A stretch of DNA of 64,000 bases from Acidimicrobiales bacterium (GTDB lineage Bacteria; Actinomycetota; Acidimicrobiia; Acidimicrobiales; MedAcidi-G1): assembly GCA_028823445.1 (NCBI GenBank), contig JAPKBH010000004.1, forward strand, positions 38,986-102,985. Direction: 5' to 3'. A program made the position numbers and the translations under genes. Of this stretch, positions 43,262 through 50,813 are shown piece by piece. The notes under the pieces are model-generated. The model had not been told where the DNA came from and ran no database searches. It was given only the letters and a program-made list of their open reading frames with translations. Positions within the stretch are counted from its first letter, which is position 1. Each line of letters opens with the position of its first letter.

Positions 43262-43743
43262 TGCCCACCGGTCACCGGGTCGAAAACAAAAAACCATTAC
43301 CGCCCGGTGAGGTGGTGTTGGTTGATGTGGATGGTGTGCTCTCCGATGCGTCGGGCCGCCAATATCATTTGGATGGCCCAAAAAAGGATTGGCTGAGCTT
43401 TTTTGAAGCATCAGCTGACGACCCGCCAATCATGGAAGGGGTGCGTTTGGTGGCGCAACTTGCCGCTAAGCACCCAGTGGTTTTGGTAACCGCCCGGCCC
43501 GGCCGCTTGGCCGACCTGACCATAAATTGGATGGAACGCCACGGGGTGCGCTGGGACCTGCTGGCCATGCGCACCGACGGCGACCACGGAGCTTCTTTTG
43601 AAGTCAAACGCCGCATATTGGCCGGCCTACGGGCCGATGGCTATCAGCCAATGTTAGCCATCGACGACGAAGCCAAAAACCTGGCCATGTACCGCTCCGA
43701 AGGCGTACCCACCGTTTACGTCCACTCCGGCTACTACCAATAA
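43261..43743 (+). CDS. HAD superfamily phosphatase, polynucleotide kinase 3'-phosphatase-like
   Basis: The 160-residue protein has the HAD motif I VLVDVDGVLSD (Asp-x-Asp), motif II VLVTARP, a motif III lysine in KRRIL and motif IV AIDDEAKN. The layout, with a lysine helix after a short cap, resembles the phosphatase half of T4-type polynucleotide kinases and related stand-alone HAD proteins. The substrate is not clear; a nucleotide or DNA/RNA end is possible. It overlaps the acs stop by one base and so is probably cotranscribed. Confidence 0.75.
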   Translation: MPTGHRVENKKPLPPGEVVLVDVDGVLSDASGRQYHLDGPKKDWLSFFEASADDPPIMEGVRLVAQLAAKHPVVLVTARPGRLADLTINWMERHGVRWDLLAMRTDGDHGASFEVKRRILAGLRADGYQPMLAIDDEAKNLAMYRSEGVPTVYVHSGYYQ

Positions 43744-43749
43744 CCACCA

Positions 43750-43788
43750 AAGGTGTTTACCTGGGGTCAGACCCGGGGTAAACACCTT
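43750..43788. terminator. 39-base palindrome between the HAD gene and htpX
   Basis: The arms AAGGTGTTTACC...GGTAAACACCTT extend inward over GGGGTC-A-GACCC to a 19-base stem with two mismatches and a one-base centre. It lies seven bases after the HAD stop. It could end the acs transcript, although only a short T-poor stretch follows, or belong to the same palindrome family as 4222 and 41161, since the core GTC-A-GAC is shared. Confidence 0.6.
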
Positions 43789-43846
43789 GACGGCCGGAAG
43801 CGGTGGCTAGGCCGTACGCTGAGGGCAGCAAACGAGGAGAACCGTC

Positions 43847-44728
43847 ATGATCAACACCTTTAAAACCTTCACCCTGCTGGCTCTTTTGGGCGGGCTATTT
43901 ATTGTGGCCGGCGCAGCCTTCGGCGGCTCGAGCGGCATGACCATCGGCCTCATCATGGGCGTGGTCATGGTGGGCGGCTCCTACTGGTTCAGCGACAAAG
44001 TGGCCATCAAATCTGCTCGCGCCGTGCCCGCCACCGAAGCCGAATACCCCGAGTACTACCGGGTCATGAACGAACTCACCATGGCGGCCAACCTGCCCAT
44101 GCCCAAGCTCTACATCACTCCCAACCCGCAACCCAACGCTTTTGCCACCGGCCGCAACCCCAGTCACGCCGCAGTAGCGGTCACCCAAGGGCTACTCGAC
44201 AACATGAGTTGGTACGAAATGCGCGGCATCTTGGCCCACGAACTCAGCCACATCCGCAACCGCGACATCTTGATTGGTTCCATCGCCGCCACCGTGGGCA
44301 TGGCCATCACCTTCGGCGCCCGCATGGTCATGTGGGGCGCCATGTTTAGTGGCGGTCGCGGCCGAGACCGCAACCCCTTCGGAGCGATCGCCATGATGAT
44401 CCTGGCCCCCATCGCCGCCGCAGTAATCCAAGCCGCCATCAGCCGCAGCCGCGAATATCAAGCCGACGCCTCAGCGGCCCGCCTCCTGGGCGACGGCGAA
44501 CCACTCGCCCAAGCCTTAGAAAAATTAGAGTACGCCGCCCAACGAGTGCCCTCCGGCATCGACCCCAACCAAGCCAGCGCATACATTATTGATCCACTCA
44601 AAATGCAAGCCCGAGGCGGAGGAAAACGACGGTTCTTCTCAACCCACCCCTCAACCGAAGACCGGGTAAAGCGTTTACGCAACCAATCTTGGAGCGGCGA
44701 AATTATTACCGGCGGCCCAATTTCTTAA
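43847..44728 (+). CDS. htpX: HtpX-like membrane zinc metalloprotease
   Basis: The 293-residue protease has two N-terminal membrane segments (about residues 7-25 and 31-49) and the M48 zinc motif HELSH near residue 134, with the third ligand glutamate in SREYQAD near residue 208. Two further hydrophobic segments lie between them ([15 protein letters not shown] and [14 protein letters not shown]). HtpX-type enzymes clear misfolded membrane proteins on the cytoplasmic side. A strong GAGGAGA precedes ATG 43847. It stands alone, after a palindrome, and converges with yajQ. Confidence 0.93.
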   Translation: MINTFKTFTLLALLGGLFIVAGAAFGGSSGMTIGLIMGVVMVGGSYWFSDKVAIKSARAVPATEAEYPEYYRVMNELTMAANLPMPKLYITPNPQPNAFATGRNPSHAAVAVTQGLLDNMSWYEMRGILAHELSHIRNRDILIGSIAATVGMAITFGARMVMWGAMFSGGRGRDRNPFGAIAMMILAPIAAAVIQAAISRSREYQADASAARLLGDGEPLAQALEKLEYAAQRVPSGIDPNQASAYIIDPLKMQARGGGKRRFFSTHPSTEDRVKRLRNQSWSGEIITGGPIS

Positions 44729-44751
44729 ACCTGCCGTCAAGGCAAGTAGCG

Positions 44752-45240
44752 TTAATCCCGAAAATTGATGAACTGCAAAGGCAAATCAATGGAGGATTCT
44801 TTTAACCCGGCAATGACCTCTTGCAAAGTGTCACGCTTTTTGCCAGTCACCCGAACCTGGTCGCCCTGCGTCTGCGACTGAATGCCCTTAACCCCAAAAT
44901 CTTTAATCGCTTTATTAATGGTACGGGCGTGATCACTACTGATACCCGCTTGCAAAGTAGCGGTCTGGCGAGCTCGCATACCGCTGGCTTCTTCCATCTT
45001 GCCCCAATCCAAAGACTTCAACGAGACCTTACGCTTCACCAGTTTTTCTTCTAAAACCACCACCAAAGCGGCCAGACGGTCTTCCGAAGCGGACTCCAGT
45101 TTGATAAAACCGTCCCCCAACTCGACCACCGAATCGGTGCCCTTAAAGTCAAAACGATTCCGGATCTCCCGGTCGGCTTGGTCCACCGCGTTGCGGACCT
45201 CTTGCATATCAATTTCGGAGACAACATCAAAAGAAGGCAT
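44752..45240 (-). CDS. yajQ: YajQ family nucleotide-binding protein
   Basis: The 162-residue protein has family length. MPSFDVVSEIDMQEVRNAVD at its start and NKAIKDFGVKGIQSQTQG in the second half are the family signatures. Members bind cyclic di-GMP or nucleic acid in studied bacteria; the role here is unknown. It is convergent with htpX, with 23 bases between stops, and divergent from tRNA-Tyr. Confidence 0.93.
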   Translation of the reverse strand: MPSFDVVSEIDMQEVRNAVDQADREIRNRFDFKGTDSVVELGDGFIKLESASEDRLAALVVVLEEKLVKRKVSLKSLDWGKMEEASGMRARQTATLQAGISSDHARTINKAIKDFGVKGIQSQTQGDQVRVTGKKRDTLQEVIAGLKESSIDLPLQFINFRD

Positions 45241-45297
45241 AACTGCACTTTAGCGGTGGTCGGCTGCCATGCCCCCGCTATCCTTCGCCTCTGCAAT

Positions 45298-45383
45298 GGG
45301 TCGGTGCCCGAGTGGCCAAAGGGAACGGGCTGTAAACCCGTCGGCGTTAGCCTACGAAGGTTCAAATCCTTCTCGGCCCACCA
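45298..45383 (+). tRNA. tRNA-Tyr (GTA)
   Basis: Acceptor GGGTCGG pairs with TCGGCCC using two G-U pairs, followed by discriminator A (45380) and an encoded CCA (45381-45383). The anticodon loop CTGTAAA between ACGGG and CCCGT gives GTA. A long variable arm makes it class II, as expected for bacterial tRNA-Tyr. Annotated length includes CCA. Confidence 0.95.
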
Positions 45384-45392
45384 GCAAAGTTA

Positions 45393-45418
45393 GACGGGTC
45401 CGCTCCGGCGGGCCCGTC
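45393..45418. terminator. Hairpin between tRNA-Tyr and the GNAT gene
   Basis: GACGGGTCCGC and GCGGGCCCGTC pair over 11 bases with one T-G wobble around a 4-base loop; ACTATTTT follows on the plus strand. The hairpin overlaps the stop codon of the converging acetyltransferase, so it may act for both strands. Confidence 0.7.
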
Positions 45419-45953
45419 AACTATTTTCTGGCCCAGTTGATGAATCGCTTTGCGCCGGCAACAAATTTTGCATCACCACCACATCGTGCCAACGCCCAAA
45501 TTTGCGCCCCACCTCACGCTCTACCCCCACCGACACAAACCCGCATTTTTCGTGCAAAGCAATACTGGCCGCATTGCCGCCACCAATGCGAGCGACCACC
45601 ACATGAAAGCCACTTTGCTCAGCCACCGCTAAAAGTTCACGCAAAAGACGAAATGCCACCCCTCGGCCGCGCTGGTCATTTGCCACATAAACCGAGTTCT
45701 CCACCGTGGATCGGTAAGCAGCCCGCTCTTTATAAGGCGACAATGACGCGAACCCCACCAGGCAATTATCTACCTCAGCGACCAACACGCTAAAAGCCCC
45801 CGTTCGTTCCTGAAGCCAAGCAACCTGCTGTTCAGCAGTGCGTTCCACCAAATCAAAAGAGGCCGTAGAGGTCGCAACCTCATGGTTATAAATAGCGCGA
45901 ATTGCTTCTGCGTCGGCCAAAGAAGCCAGCCGGGTTGTCACCAATGAGTCCAT
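45417..45953 (-). CDS. GNAT acetyltransferase, phosphinothricin acetyltransferase-like
   Basis: The 178-residue protein matches the Pat/YncA branch of GNAT enzymes: AIRAIYNHEVATSTASFD near the N-terminus, the acetyl-CoA loop VANDQRGRGVAFRLL, and NAASIALHEKCGFVSVG in the second half. Members acetylate amino groups of amino-acid analogues such as phosphinothricin or methionine sulfoximine; the natural substrate cannot be told from sequence. It is transcribed away from the tRNA-Thr cluster. It ends within the hairpin that follows tRNA-Tyr. Confidence 0.87.
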   Translation of the reverse strand: MDSLVTTRLASLADAEAIRAIYNHEVATSTASFDLVERTAEQQVAWLQERTGAFSVLVAEVDNCLVGFASLSPYKERAAYRSTVENSVYVANDQRGRGVAFRLLRELLAVAEQSGFHVVVARIGGGNAASIALHEKCGFVSVGVEREVGRKFGRWHDVVVMQNLLPAQSDSSTGPENS

Positions 45954-46055
45954 AGACCAAAAGGGTAGCCAAGGAATACCTCAGAGATCACCCATTAAGG
46001 GGTTGGCGAACGCGCTCTCACCGTGGCATCCTTTCAACCGATCAAATATGGTCCG

Positions 46056-46128
46056 GCTCCCTTAGCTCAGTCGGCAGAGCGTCTCCATGGTAAGGAGAAG
46101 GTCGACAGTTCGATTCTGTCAGGGAGCT
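46056..46128 (+). tRNA. tRNA-Thr (GGT)
   Basis: Acceptor GCTCCCT pairs with AGGGAGC, discriminator T at 46128. The anticodon loop ATGGTAA between TCTCC and GGAGA gives GGT. D-arm AGCTCAGTCGGCAGAGC and T-arm ACAGTTCGATTCTGT are regular. CCA is not encoded. It starts the Thr-Met-rpmG-Trp-secE-nusG cluster. Confidence 0.95.
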
Positions 46129-46132
46129 CGCT

Positions 46133-46209
46133 GGCGACGTAGCTCAGCTGGTGAGAGCGCCCGACTCATAATCGGGAGGTCGACAGTTCAAATCTGTCCG
46201 TCGCTACCA
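46133..46209 (+). tRNA. tRNA-Met (CAT), elongator type
   Basis: Acceptor GGCGACG pairs with CGTCGCT (one G-T pair), discriminator A at 46206 and encoded CCA to 46209. The loop CTCATAA between CCCGA and TCGGG gives CAT. The stem lacks the three G-C pairs of initiator tRNA, and position 1-72 can pair, so this is an elongator. A lysidine-type tRNA-Ile is possible from CAT alone, but the position before rpmG favours Met. Confidence 0.9.
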
Positions 46210-46238
46210 ACAACACAACAACACAACAACACAACAAG
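46209..46238 (+). repeat. Tandem 8-base repeat before rpmG
   Basis: AACAACAC is repeated 3.75 times between the tRNA-Met CCA end and the rpmG ribosome site (AAGAGG). The unit overlaps the last base of the tRNA. The unstructured, G-free leader may keep the rpmG ribosome site open. Confidence 0.85.
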
Positions 46239-46246
46239 AGGCCCCC

Positions 46247-46408
46247 ATGGCATCAGATAAACGAGTTCAGGTCACTCTGGAATGTCAAGAGTGTAAACGC
46301 CGGAACTACATAACCACAAAATCTAAAGTCAACAGCCGCGAACGCATCGAGATAAAGAAATTCTGCCGCTGGTGCCGCAGCCACGTCCCCCACAAAGAGA
46401 CCCGCTGA
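46247..46408 (+). CDS. rpmG: 50S ribosomal protein L33
   Basis: This 53-residue protein reads MASDKRVQVTLECQECKRRN at its start, with CxxC (CQEC) and a second CxxC (CRWC) forming the zinc ribbon of the C+ form. Length and motifs match bacterial L33. ATG 46247 follows AAGAGG at short distance. It stands between tRNA-Met and tRNA-Trp, its usual neighbours before secE in Actinobacteria. Confidence 0.95.
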   Translation: MASDKRVQVTLECQECKRRNYITTKSKVNSRERIEIKKFCRWCRSHVPHKETR

Positions 46409-46511
46409 TTAAACAAATCAGCGATCTCCCACCGGGAGCATCGTGAAGGGCTGGTAACCTGCGCAGCAGACCTGCCCTTCGACTCCGACACTGAGTCGGA
46501 GGAACGGACAC

Positions 46512-46584
46512 AGGGCAGTGGCTCAATTGGTAGAGCATCGGTCTCCAAAACCGACGGTTGGGGGTTCGAGTCCCTCCTGCCCTG
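46512..46584 (+). tRNA. tRNA-Trp (CCA)
   Basis: Acceptor AGGGCAG pairs with CTGCCCT, discriminator G at 46584. The loop CTCCAAA between TCGGT and ACCGA gives anticodon CCA. Encoded CCA is absent (GCA follows). D-arm and T-arm (GGGGGTTCGAGTCCCTC) are regular. Confidence 0.95.
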
Positions 46585-46655
46585 CAAGTGCGCGACGCGC
46601 AAATCGCCCTTATCCTTAACCCAACCGCAAATATCAACCCGAGGCTTATTAACCC

Positions 46656-46952
46656 ATGTCAATGAACCGTGAGCAAAAACGCATGCTCCAACGCCAAGGT
46701 GAAGTAGACGCGGAAGGCGAACCAGTACGCGAACGTCGCCAACCACAGCAACGCCCCACCGAAGAACGAACAGGATTTCGCCAATTCGTTCGTGAAATTC
46801 GAGCCGAACTACGCAAAGTAGCTTGGCCTTCACGATCCGAAACCACCAACTACGCCGTGGTGGTCATTATCACCATCGTGGTTATGACTGCCCTCATTGC
46901 CGGTCTCGACTGGTTCTTTTCCAACTCCATACTCGAATTGTTTGACGTCTGA
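46656..46952 (+). CDS. secE: Preprotein translocase subunit SecE
   Basis: The 98-residue protein has a charged N-terminus of about 45 residues, then the SecE core FVREIRAELRKVAWPSRSET and a single membrane segment VVVIITIVVMTALIAGLDWFF. It clamps SecY in the translocon. The stop shares its last base with the nusG ATG. Order tRNA-Trp, secE, nusG, rplK is standard. Confidence 0.95.
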   Translation: MSMNREQKRMLQRQGEVDAEGEPVRERRQPQQRPTEERTGFRQFVREIRAELRKVAWPSRSETTNYAVVVIITIVVMTALIAGLDWFFSNSILELFDV

Positions 46953-47791
46953 TGAACACACCACAAGAAACCGAAACCACCCCCGAAGAAGCCGCGGCTG
47001 ACCCGGTCGCTGATGCAGCAGAACTGTTGCCCACCGGCACCGTTGAACCTGCCCCGGTAGAAATCGACCCCGCCGACCTGGCCCCCGAAGAAGCAGCCGA
47101 GTTGCTGCCTACCGGCACGGTCACCGAAGAAGTAGCGGTTGAAGAACCAGTGGTTGAAGAACCAGCCCTCGAAGAAACTGTGGACGGCTTGGTCTACGAC
47201 AAACCCGAAGGCGAAGAAACCGCTCCCAAGGCGCAAAGCCCTTACGACCTGTCGGGGCGTTGGTACGTGATCCACACCCAGTCCGGCTACGAAAACAAAG
47301 TACGCAAAAACCTCGAAGCACGTGTCGCTTCCATGAACCTCGAAGAATCCATCTTGGACATCGTTATCCCTATGGAAGACGTGGTCGAGTTTCGCAACGG
47401 AAAAAAAGTAACCGTTTCTAAAAAAATGTTCCCCGGCTACCTGCTGGTTCGCTGCTGGTTGCACGACCAAAGTTGGAACGCCATTCGAGAAACCCCAGGA
47501 ATCGTCAACTTCGTGGGCGCCGCCGGAAAGCCCTCTTCGCTGAATCGAAAAGAAGTAGAAGCCTTCCTCTGGAGCGACGACGACGCCTCACCCGATGCTC
47601 CAAAAAAGGTTCGAGCCAAACTGGGCTTCGGTATTGGAGAAACTGTTCGCGTCAAGGGCGGCCCTTTTGCCGACTTCTCTGGCGAAGTTATCGAAATCAA
47701 CGAAGAGCAACTTAAAGTCAAAGTGGTGGTCGATATCTTCGGCCGTGAAACCCCGGTTGAACTTGAGTTCTCTCAGGTAGCGCAACTCTGA
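46952..47791 (+). CDS. nusG: Transcription termination/antitermination protein NusG with long acidic N-terminus
   Basis: The 279-residue protein has an NGN domain from GRWYVIHTQSGYENKVRKNL (about residue 107) and a C-terminal KOW domain (RVKGGPFADFSGEVIEIN). It binds RNA polymerase and links transcription to translation or Rho. About 105 residues precede the NGN domain, acidic and Ala/Pro-rich, with AELLPTGTV occurring twice (about residues 23 and 50). Actinobacterial NusG proteins often have such an extension. The overlap with secE implies cotranscription. Confidence 0.95.
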   Translation: MNTPQETETTPEEAAADPVADAAELLPTGTVEPAPVEIDPADLAPEEAAELLPTGTVTEEVAVEEPVVEEPALEETVDGLVYDKPEGEETAPKAQSPYDLSGRWYVIHTQSGYENKVRKNLEARVASMNLEESILDIVIPMEDVVEFRNGKKVTVSKKMFPGYLLVRCWLHDQSWNAIRETPGIVNFVGAAGKPSSLNRKEVEAFLWSDDDASPDAPKKVRAKLGFGIGETVRVKGGPFADFSGEVIEINEEQLKVKVVVDIFGRETPVELEFSQVAQL

Positions 47792-47798
47792 TCACCGA

Positions 47799-47826
47799 AG
47801 GCAGGTGGCAAACCGCTCACCTGCCT
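47799..47826 (+). other. Hairpin between nusG and rplK
   Basis: AGGCAGGTG and CACCTGCCT form a perfect 9-base stem around a 10-base loop, 8 bases after the nusG stop. No T-run follows, so it is more likely a processing or regulatory stem than a full terminator. Confidence 0.5.
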
Positions 47827-47892
47827 CCATACTTGACCGTTCACAATTACTGAGCGGTTTTACCCTCAGTCCCGAAAGACGAGTTTTAAATC

Positions 47893-48318
47893 ATGGCCAA
47901 GAAAAAAGTAATGGCAATCGTAAAAATCCAGATCCCTGCAGGGCAAGCCACTCCGGCTCCGCCCGTTGGTACCGCCTTGGGCCCCCATGGTGTGGCCATC
48001 ATGGACTTCTGCAAGGACTACAACGCCAAAACCGAAGACAAGCGCGGACAAATCATTCCCGTAGAAATCAGCATCTACGAAGACCGCTCCTTCACCTTCG
48101 TCACCAAAACCCCACCCACCTCGTTTTTGGTGCGTCAAGCAGCAGGCCTTGAAAAAGCATCACAAAACCCAGGCCGCGAAGAAGCCGGCACCATCACTTG
48201 GGCTCAAGTTGAAGAAATCGCTCAAACCAAAATGCCTGACCTCAACGCCATCGACCTTGAAGGCGCCCGTCAGCAAGTAGCCGGAACCGCACGCTCCATG
48301 GGTATCGCCGTCGCTTAA
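47893..48318 (+). CDS. rplK: 50S ribosomal protein L11
   Basis: The 141-residue protein has the family N-terminus [20 protein letters not shown] and the C-terminal RNA-binding signature ending [11 protein letters not shown]. Proline and glycine patterns of the thiostrepton/ribosomal GTPase centre are intact. It binds 23S rRNA in the GTPase-associated region with L10. rplA follows after 102 bases. Confidence 0.96.
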   Translation: MAKKKVMAIVKIQIPAGQATPAPPVGTALGPHGVAIMDFCKDYNAKTEDKRGQIIPVEISIYEDRSFTFVTKTPPTSFLVRQAAGLEKASQNPGREEAGTITWAQVEEIAQTKMPDLNAIDLEGARQQVAGTARSMGIAVA

Positions 48319-48420
48319 CCAAATCTAAAACTCCGCCGCAAACATGCGGTTTACGTGTGGGGATCACCTCGCCCCATCGAAGGCAACGGAACACTGAGGA
48401 AGCCAGGAGGAATTGGCGCA

Positions 48421-49116
48421 ATGAGTAAATATGGAAAACGTTATGACGATGCAGCGGCCCGTGTTGACCCGCATCAACAATATGCAGGTACCGAAGCCCT
48501 AGAGCTGGTTCGTACCCTCGCCGCAGCAAAGTTCGATGAAAGCATCGACCTGGTAGTGCGCCTCGGTGTGGACCCCCGCAAAGCCGAAGAAATGGTACGG
48601 GGTACCGTCACCTTGCCTTCAGGTACCGGTAAAGACGTAAAGGTCGCAGTATTCGCTCAAGGCGAAGCAGCCACCGCCGCACAAGAAGCAGGCGCCGATT
48701 ACGTAGGTGGCGACGACCTGGCCGCCGAAGTAGAAGGCGGCATGCTGGACTTCGACGTAGCCATCGCCACCCCCGACATGATGCCCACCGTTGGTCGCCT
48801 CGGCCGGTCCCTTGGCCCCCGTGGTCTCATGCCCAACCCTAAATCAGGCACCGTTACCGACGACCCTGCCAAAGCAGTAAAAGACTTCAAAGGCGGCAAA
48901 GTGGAGTTCCGCACCGACCGTCACGCCAACGTGCAAGTACCAGTAGGTAAAGCATCGTTCGAAACCCCCGCCCTAGTGGCCAACCTTGCTGCGGTAATTG
49001 AAGAACTAGAACGGTTAAAACCATCGTCCGCTAAAGGCCGTTACCTGCGCAAAGTTTCGCTTTCCTCCACCATGGGCCCCGGTGTCAGCATCGACCCATC
49101 ACGAGTCAGCGAATAA
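48421..49116 (+). CDS. rplA: 50S ribosomal protein L1
   Basis: The 231-residue protein has [20 protein letters not shown] and [20 protein letters not shown], the L1 signature. The chosen start is ATG 48421, seven bases after AGGAGGAA; the frame is open to 48355 without a family match. L1 forms the stalk beside the E site and usually represses its own operon by binding leader RNA. The 102-base gap upstream contains a short hairpin CCGCAAACATGCGG. Confidence 0.96.
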   Translation: MSKYGKRYDDAAARVDPHQQYAGTEALELVRTLAAAKFDESIDLVVRLGVDPRKAEEMVRGTVTLPSGTGKDVKVAVFAQGEAATAAQEAGADYVGGDDLAAEVEGGMLDFDVAIATPDMMPTVGRLGRSLGPRGLMPNPKSGTVTDDPAKAVKDFKGGKVEFRTDRHANVQVPVGKASFETPALVANLAAVIEELERLKPSSAKGRYLRKVSLSSTMGPGVSIDPSRVSE

Positions 49117-49352
49117 CAAACCGGGCACAAGGTGGAGGTCGGCAAAGACCTCGCTAGCCTGCCCGAGACAATCGAATAACTCACCGCAGACCTCAGGGTT
49201 GTCGCGAGACAGAACAAAAGCACCCCGGTGCTTTTACCCGAGCAGGAGAGCCTCAGGCCCCAACTGGCTTTTCGCCAGCCGCTGGTCCTCGGTGAGCAAC
49301 CAAGGCTATAAAGCCGCAACCGAGAAGAAGAAATCTGAGGAGGTGAGTGAGC
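49117..49352 (+). promoter_or_regulatory. rplJL leader (L10-type leader RNA)
   Basis: The 236-base stretch between rplA and rplJ holds no gene. A perfect 8-base stem AAAAGCAC/GTGCTTTT (49216-49235) with a CCCG loop is followed by CTGGC/GCCAG (49264-49278) and a CCTCAGG...CCTCGG region able to pair at a distance. In many bacteria the L10-L12 complex binds such a leader to limit rplJL expression. Specific kink-turn pairing was not verified. Confidence 0.65.
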
Positions 49353-50081
49353 ATGAGTGATGTCCGCACCAAAAAAGTAGCCATCGTTGAAGAAGTCCGT
49401 AACAAGATTTCCGCTACCGAAGCAGTCATACTGACCGATTACCGCGGTCTTAACGTGCCCGCCATGGCTGACCTGCGCAAAACTTTGCGTGAAGTTGGCG
49501 GCGAATACAAAATTTACAAAAACACTTTGGTTCGTTTAGCGGCCAAAGAACTTGACCTAGAACTCGAAGACCTTTTAGTAGGCCCAACCGCTCTAGCTTT
49601 CGTCACCGAAAAAGCCGACGGAAGTAACGGCGACGCTGCTGCTTTAGCTAAAGCCTTAAAAGAGTTCGCCAAAAACCATGACGCCATGGTTATCAAGGGT
49701 GGCTTGCTAGACGGCGAACGGCTGAGCTCCGAACAAATTGATGCCCTGGCTGAATTGCCCACCCGCGAAGTATTGCTGGCCCAATTGGCAGGCGCCATGG
49801 CTGCCCCCATGCAGCAATTCGCTGGCCTACTCAACGCTCTTCCCCAAAACCTTGCTTACGCCCTCAAGGCGCTTATCGAGCAAGGCGGGGGAAACACTTC
49901 CGAAGCAGAAGCCATCGAGGCTCCTGTGGAAGATGCCGAGGCAACCGCAGATGCGGAACCAGCCGAAGCGACCGAAGCAGAAGCCACCGAGGCTTCTGTT
50001 GACGAGGTAGCAGCCGAAGAGGCCGCGCCTGAAACGGATCAAACCGAAGAGGCTGCGGCCGAAGAAACTGAGGAGGGCTAA
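49353..50081 (+). CDS. rplJ: 50S ribosomal protein L10 with acidic C-terminal tail
   Basis: The 242-residue protein has a regular L10 core: [33 protein letters not shown], and the L12-binding helix region [20 protein letters not shown]. The core ends near residue 175. The last ~65 residues are only Ala, Glu, Thr, Asp and a few others, an acidic tail not found in most L10 proteins. ATG 49353 sits nine bases after GAGGAGG; GTG 49347 is too close to it. rplL follows after two bases. Confidence 0.94.
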   Translation: MSDVRTKKVAIVEEVRNKISATEAVILTDYRGLNVPAMADLRKTLREVGGEYKIYKNTLVRLAAKELDLELEDLLVGPTALAFVTEKADGSNGDAAALAKALKEFAKNHDAMVIKGGLLDGERLSSEQIDALAELPTREVLLAQLAGAMAAPMQQFAGLLNALPQNLAYALKALIEQGGGNTSEAEAIEAPVEDAEATADAEPAEATEAEATEASVDEVAAEEAAPETDQTEEAAAEETEEG

Positions 50082-50083
50082 TT

Positions 50084-50467
50084 ATGGCCACGAAAGAAGA
50101 AGTACTGGACGCCATCGCTGAGATGACCGTTCTTGAATTAAGCGAACTGTTGAGCGACTTTGAAGAGAAGTTCGGCGTAACCGCTGCTGCACCAGCAGCT
50201 GCTGTAGCAGCAGCTCCTGCGGGCGGTGGCGATGATGCCGGCGCTGCTGAAGAGCAGGATGCCTTCGACGTTGTGTTGACAGACGCAGGCGACAAAAAAA
50301 TTCAGGTCATCAAAGAGGTTCGGGCATTGACCAACCTTGGCTTGAAAGACGCCAAAGAATTAGTAGACGGTGCCCCCAACAACGTGTTGGAAGGCGCTTC
50401 TAAAGAAGACGCAGAAAAAGCCAAAGAGTCCCTTGAGGCTGCTGGCGCTTCTGTAGAACTTAAGTAA
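50084..50467 (+). CDS. rplL: 50S ribosomal protein L7/L12
   Basis: The 127-residue protein has the N-terminal dimer domain ([20 protein letters not shown]), an Ala-rich hinge, and the C-terminal factor-binding domain with [20 protein letters not shown]. Family features and length are normal. Two strong hairpins follow, separating it from rpoB. Confidence 0.96.
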   Translation: MATKEEVLDAIAEMTVLELSELLSDFEEKFGVTAAAPAAAVAAAPAGGGDDAGAAEEQDAFDVVLTDAGDKKIQVIKEVRALTNLGLKDAKELVDGAPNNVLEGASKEDAEKAKESLEAAGASVELK

Positions 50468-50469
50468 CA

Positions 50470-50490
50470 CCAACCGCCTTTGGCGGTTGG
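50470..50490 (+). terminator. Hairpin after rplL
   Basis: CCAACCGCC and GGCGGTTGG form a perfect 9-base stem around TTT, two bases after the rplL stop. TAAG follows rather than a T-run. It may be an attenuator or processing site in the rplL-rpoB gap. Confidence 0.65.
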
Positions 50491-50530
50491 TAAGAGCCCC
50501 GGTTGCCCGTTGTGGAGGCCGGGGCTCTTA
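50491..50530 (+). terminator. Second hairpin after rplL
   Basis: TAAGAGCCCCGG and CCGGGGCTCTTA pair perfectly over 12 bases with a 16-base loop. It directly follows the first hairpin. The two together could separate ribosomal protein from polymerase expression; the rpoB promoter candidate lies downstream. Confidence 0.7.
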
Positions 50531-50603
50531 CGCGTCTCGGCACTTTTTGCTTAAATTTTGTTGAAGCAACTAGAGAGCATTTGGTAAATATTGGCGAGGG
50601 TTC

Positions 50604-50633
50604 TTGACCTGCCTACGGTTTTGTGCGTACTCT
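50604..50633 (+). promoter_or_regulatory. Candidate rpoB promoter
   Basis: TTGACC and TACTCT lie 18 bases apart, 180 bases before the rpoB GTG. TTGACC matches the -35 consensus at five of six positions; the -10 is weak. Together with the hairpins after rplL it would give rpoBC its own transcript. The rest of the 346-base gap (50468-50813) holds no gene that I can support. Confidence 0.4.
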
Positions 50634-50813
50634 GCGCGTAAGGGATCCCGGAAATGTTTAAAAGCATCTCCTCTAGGGGTTGCGGAGCCCTGCGCGATGA
50701 GACTAGAATCACTCTTTGCTGTGACTATCCTTGTGTTCAAAGCCGAAATGGCCTTGTTTCACTCGAGTACTGCAGTTGTCCCTCATCCCTCTGCCCTGGC
50801 CAGGAGTCTTTAG

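Noticed and set aside
46133..46209. tRNA-Ile with lysidine-modified CAT anticodon
   Set aside because: The conserved Thr-Met-rpmG order and acceptor sequence fit elongator Met better, although anticodon alone cannot decide.
46209..46238. CRISPR array
   Set aside because: Only an 8-base simple tandem repeat with no spacers; no cas genes are in the window.
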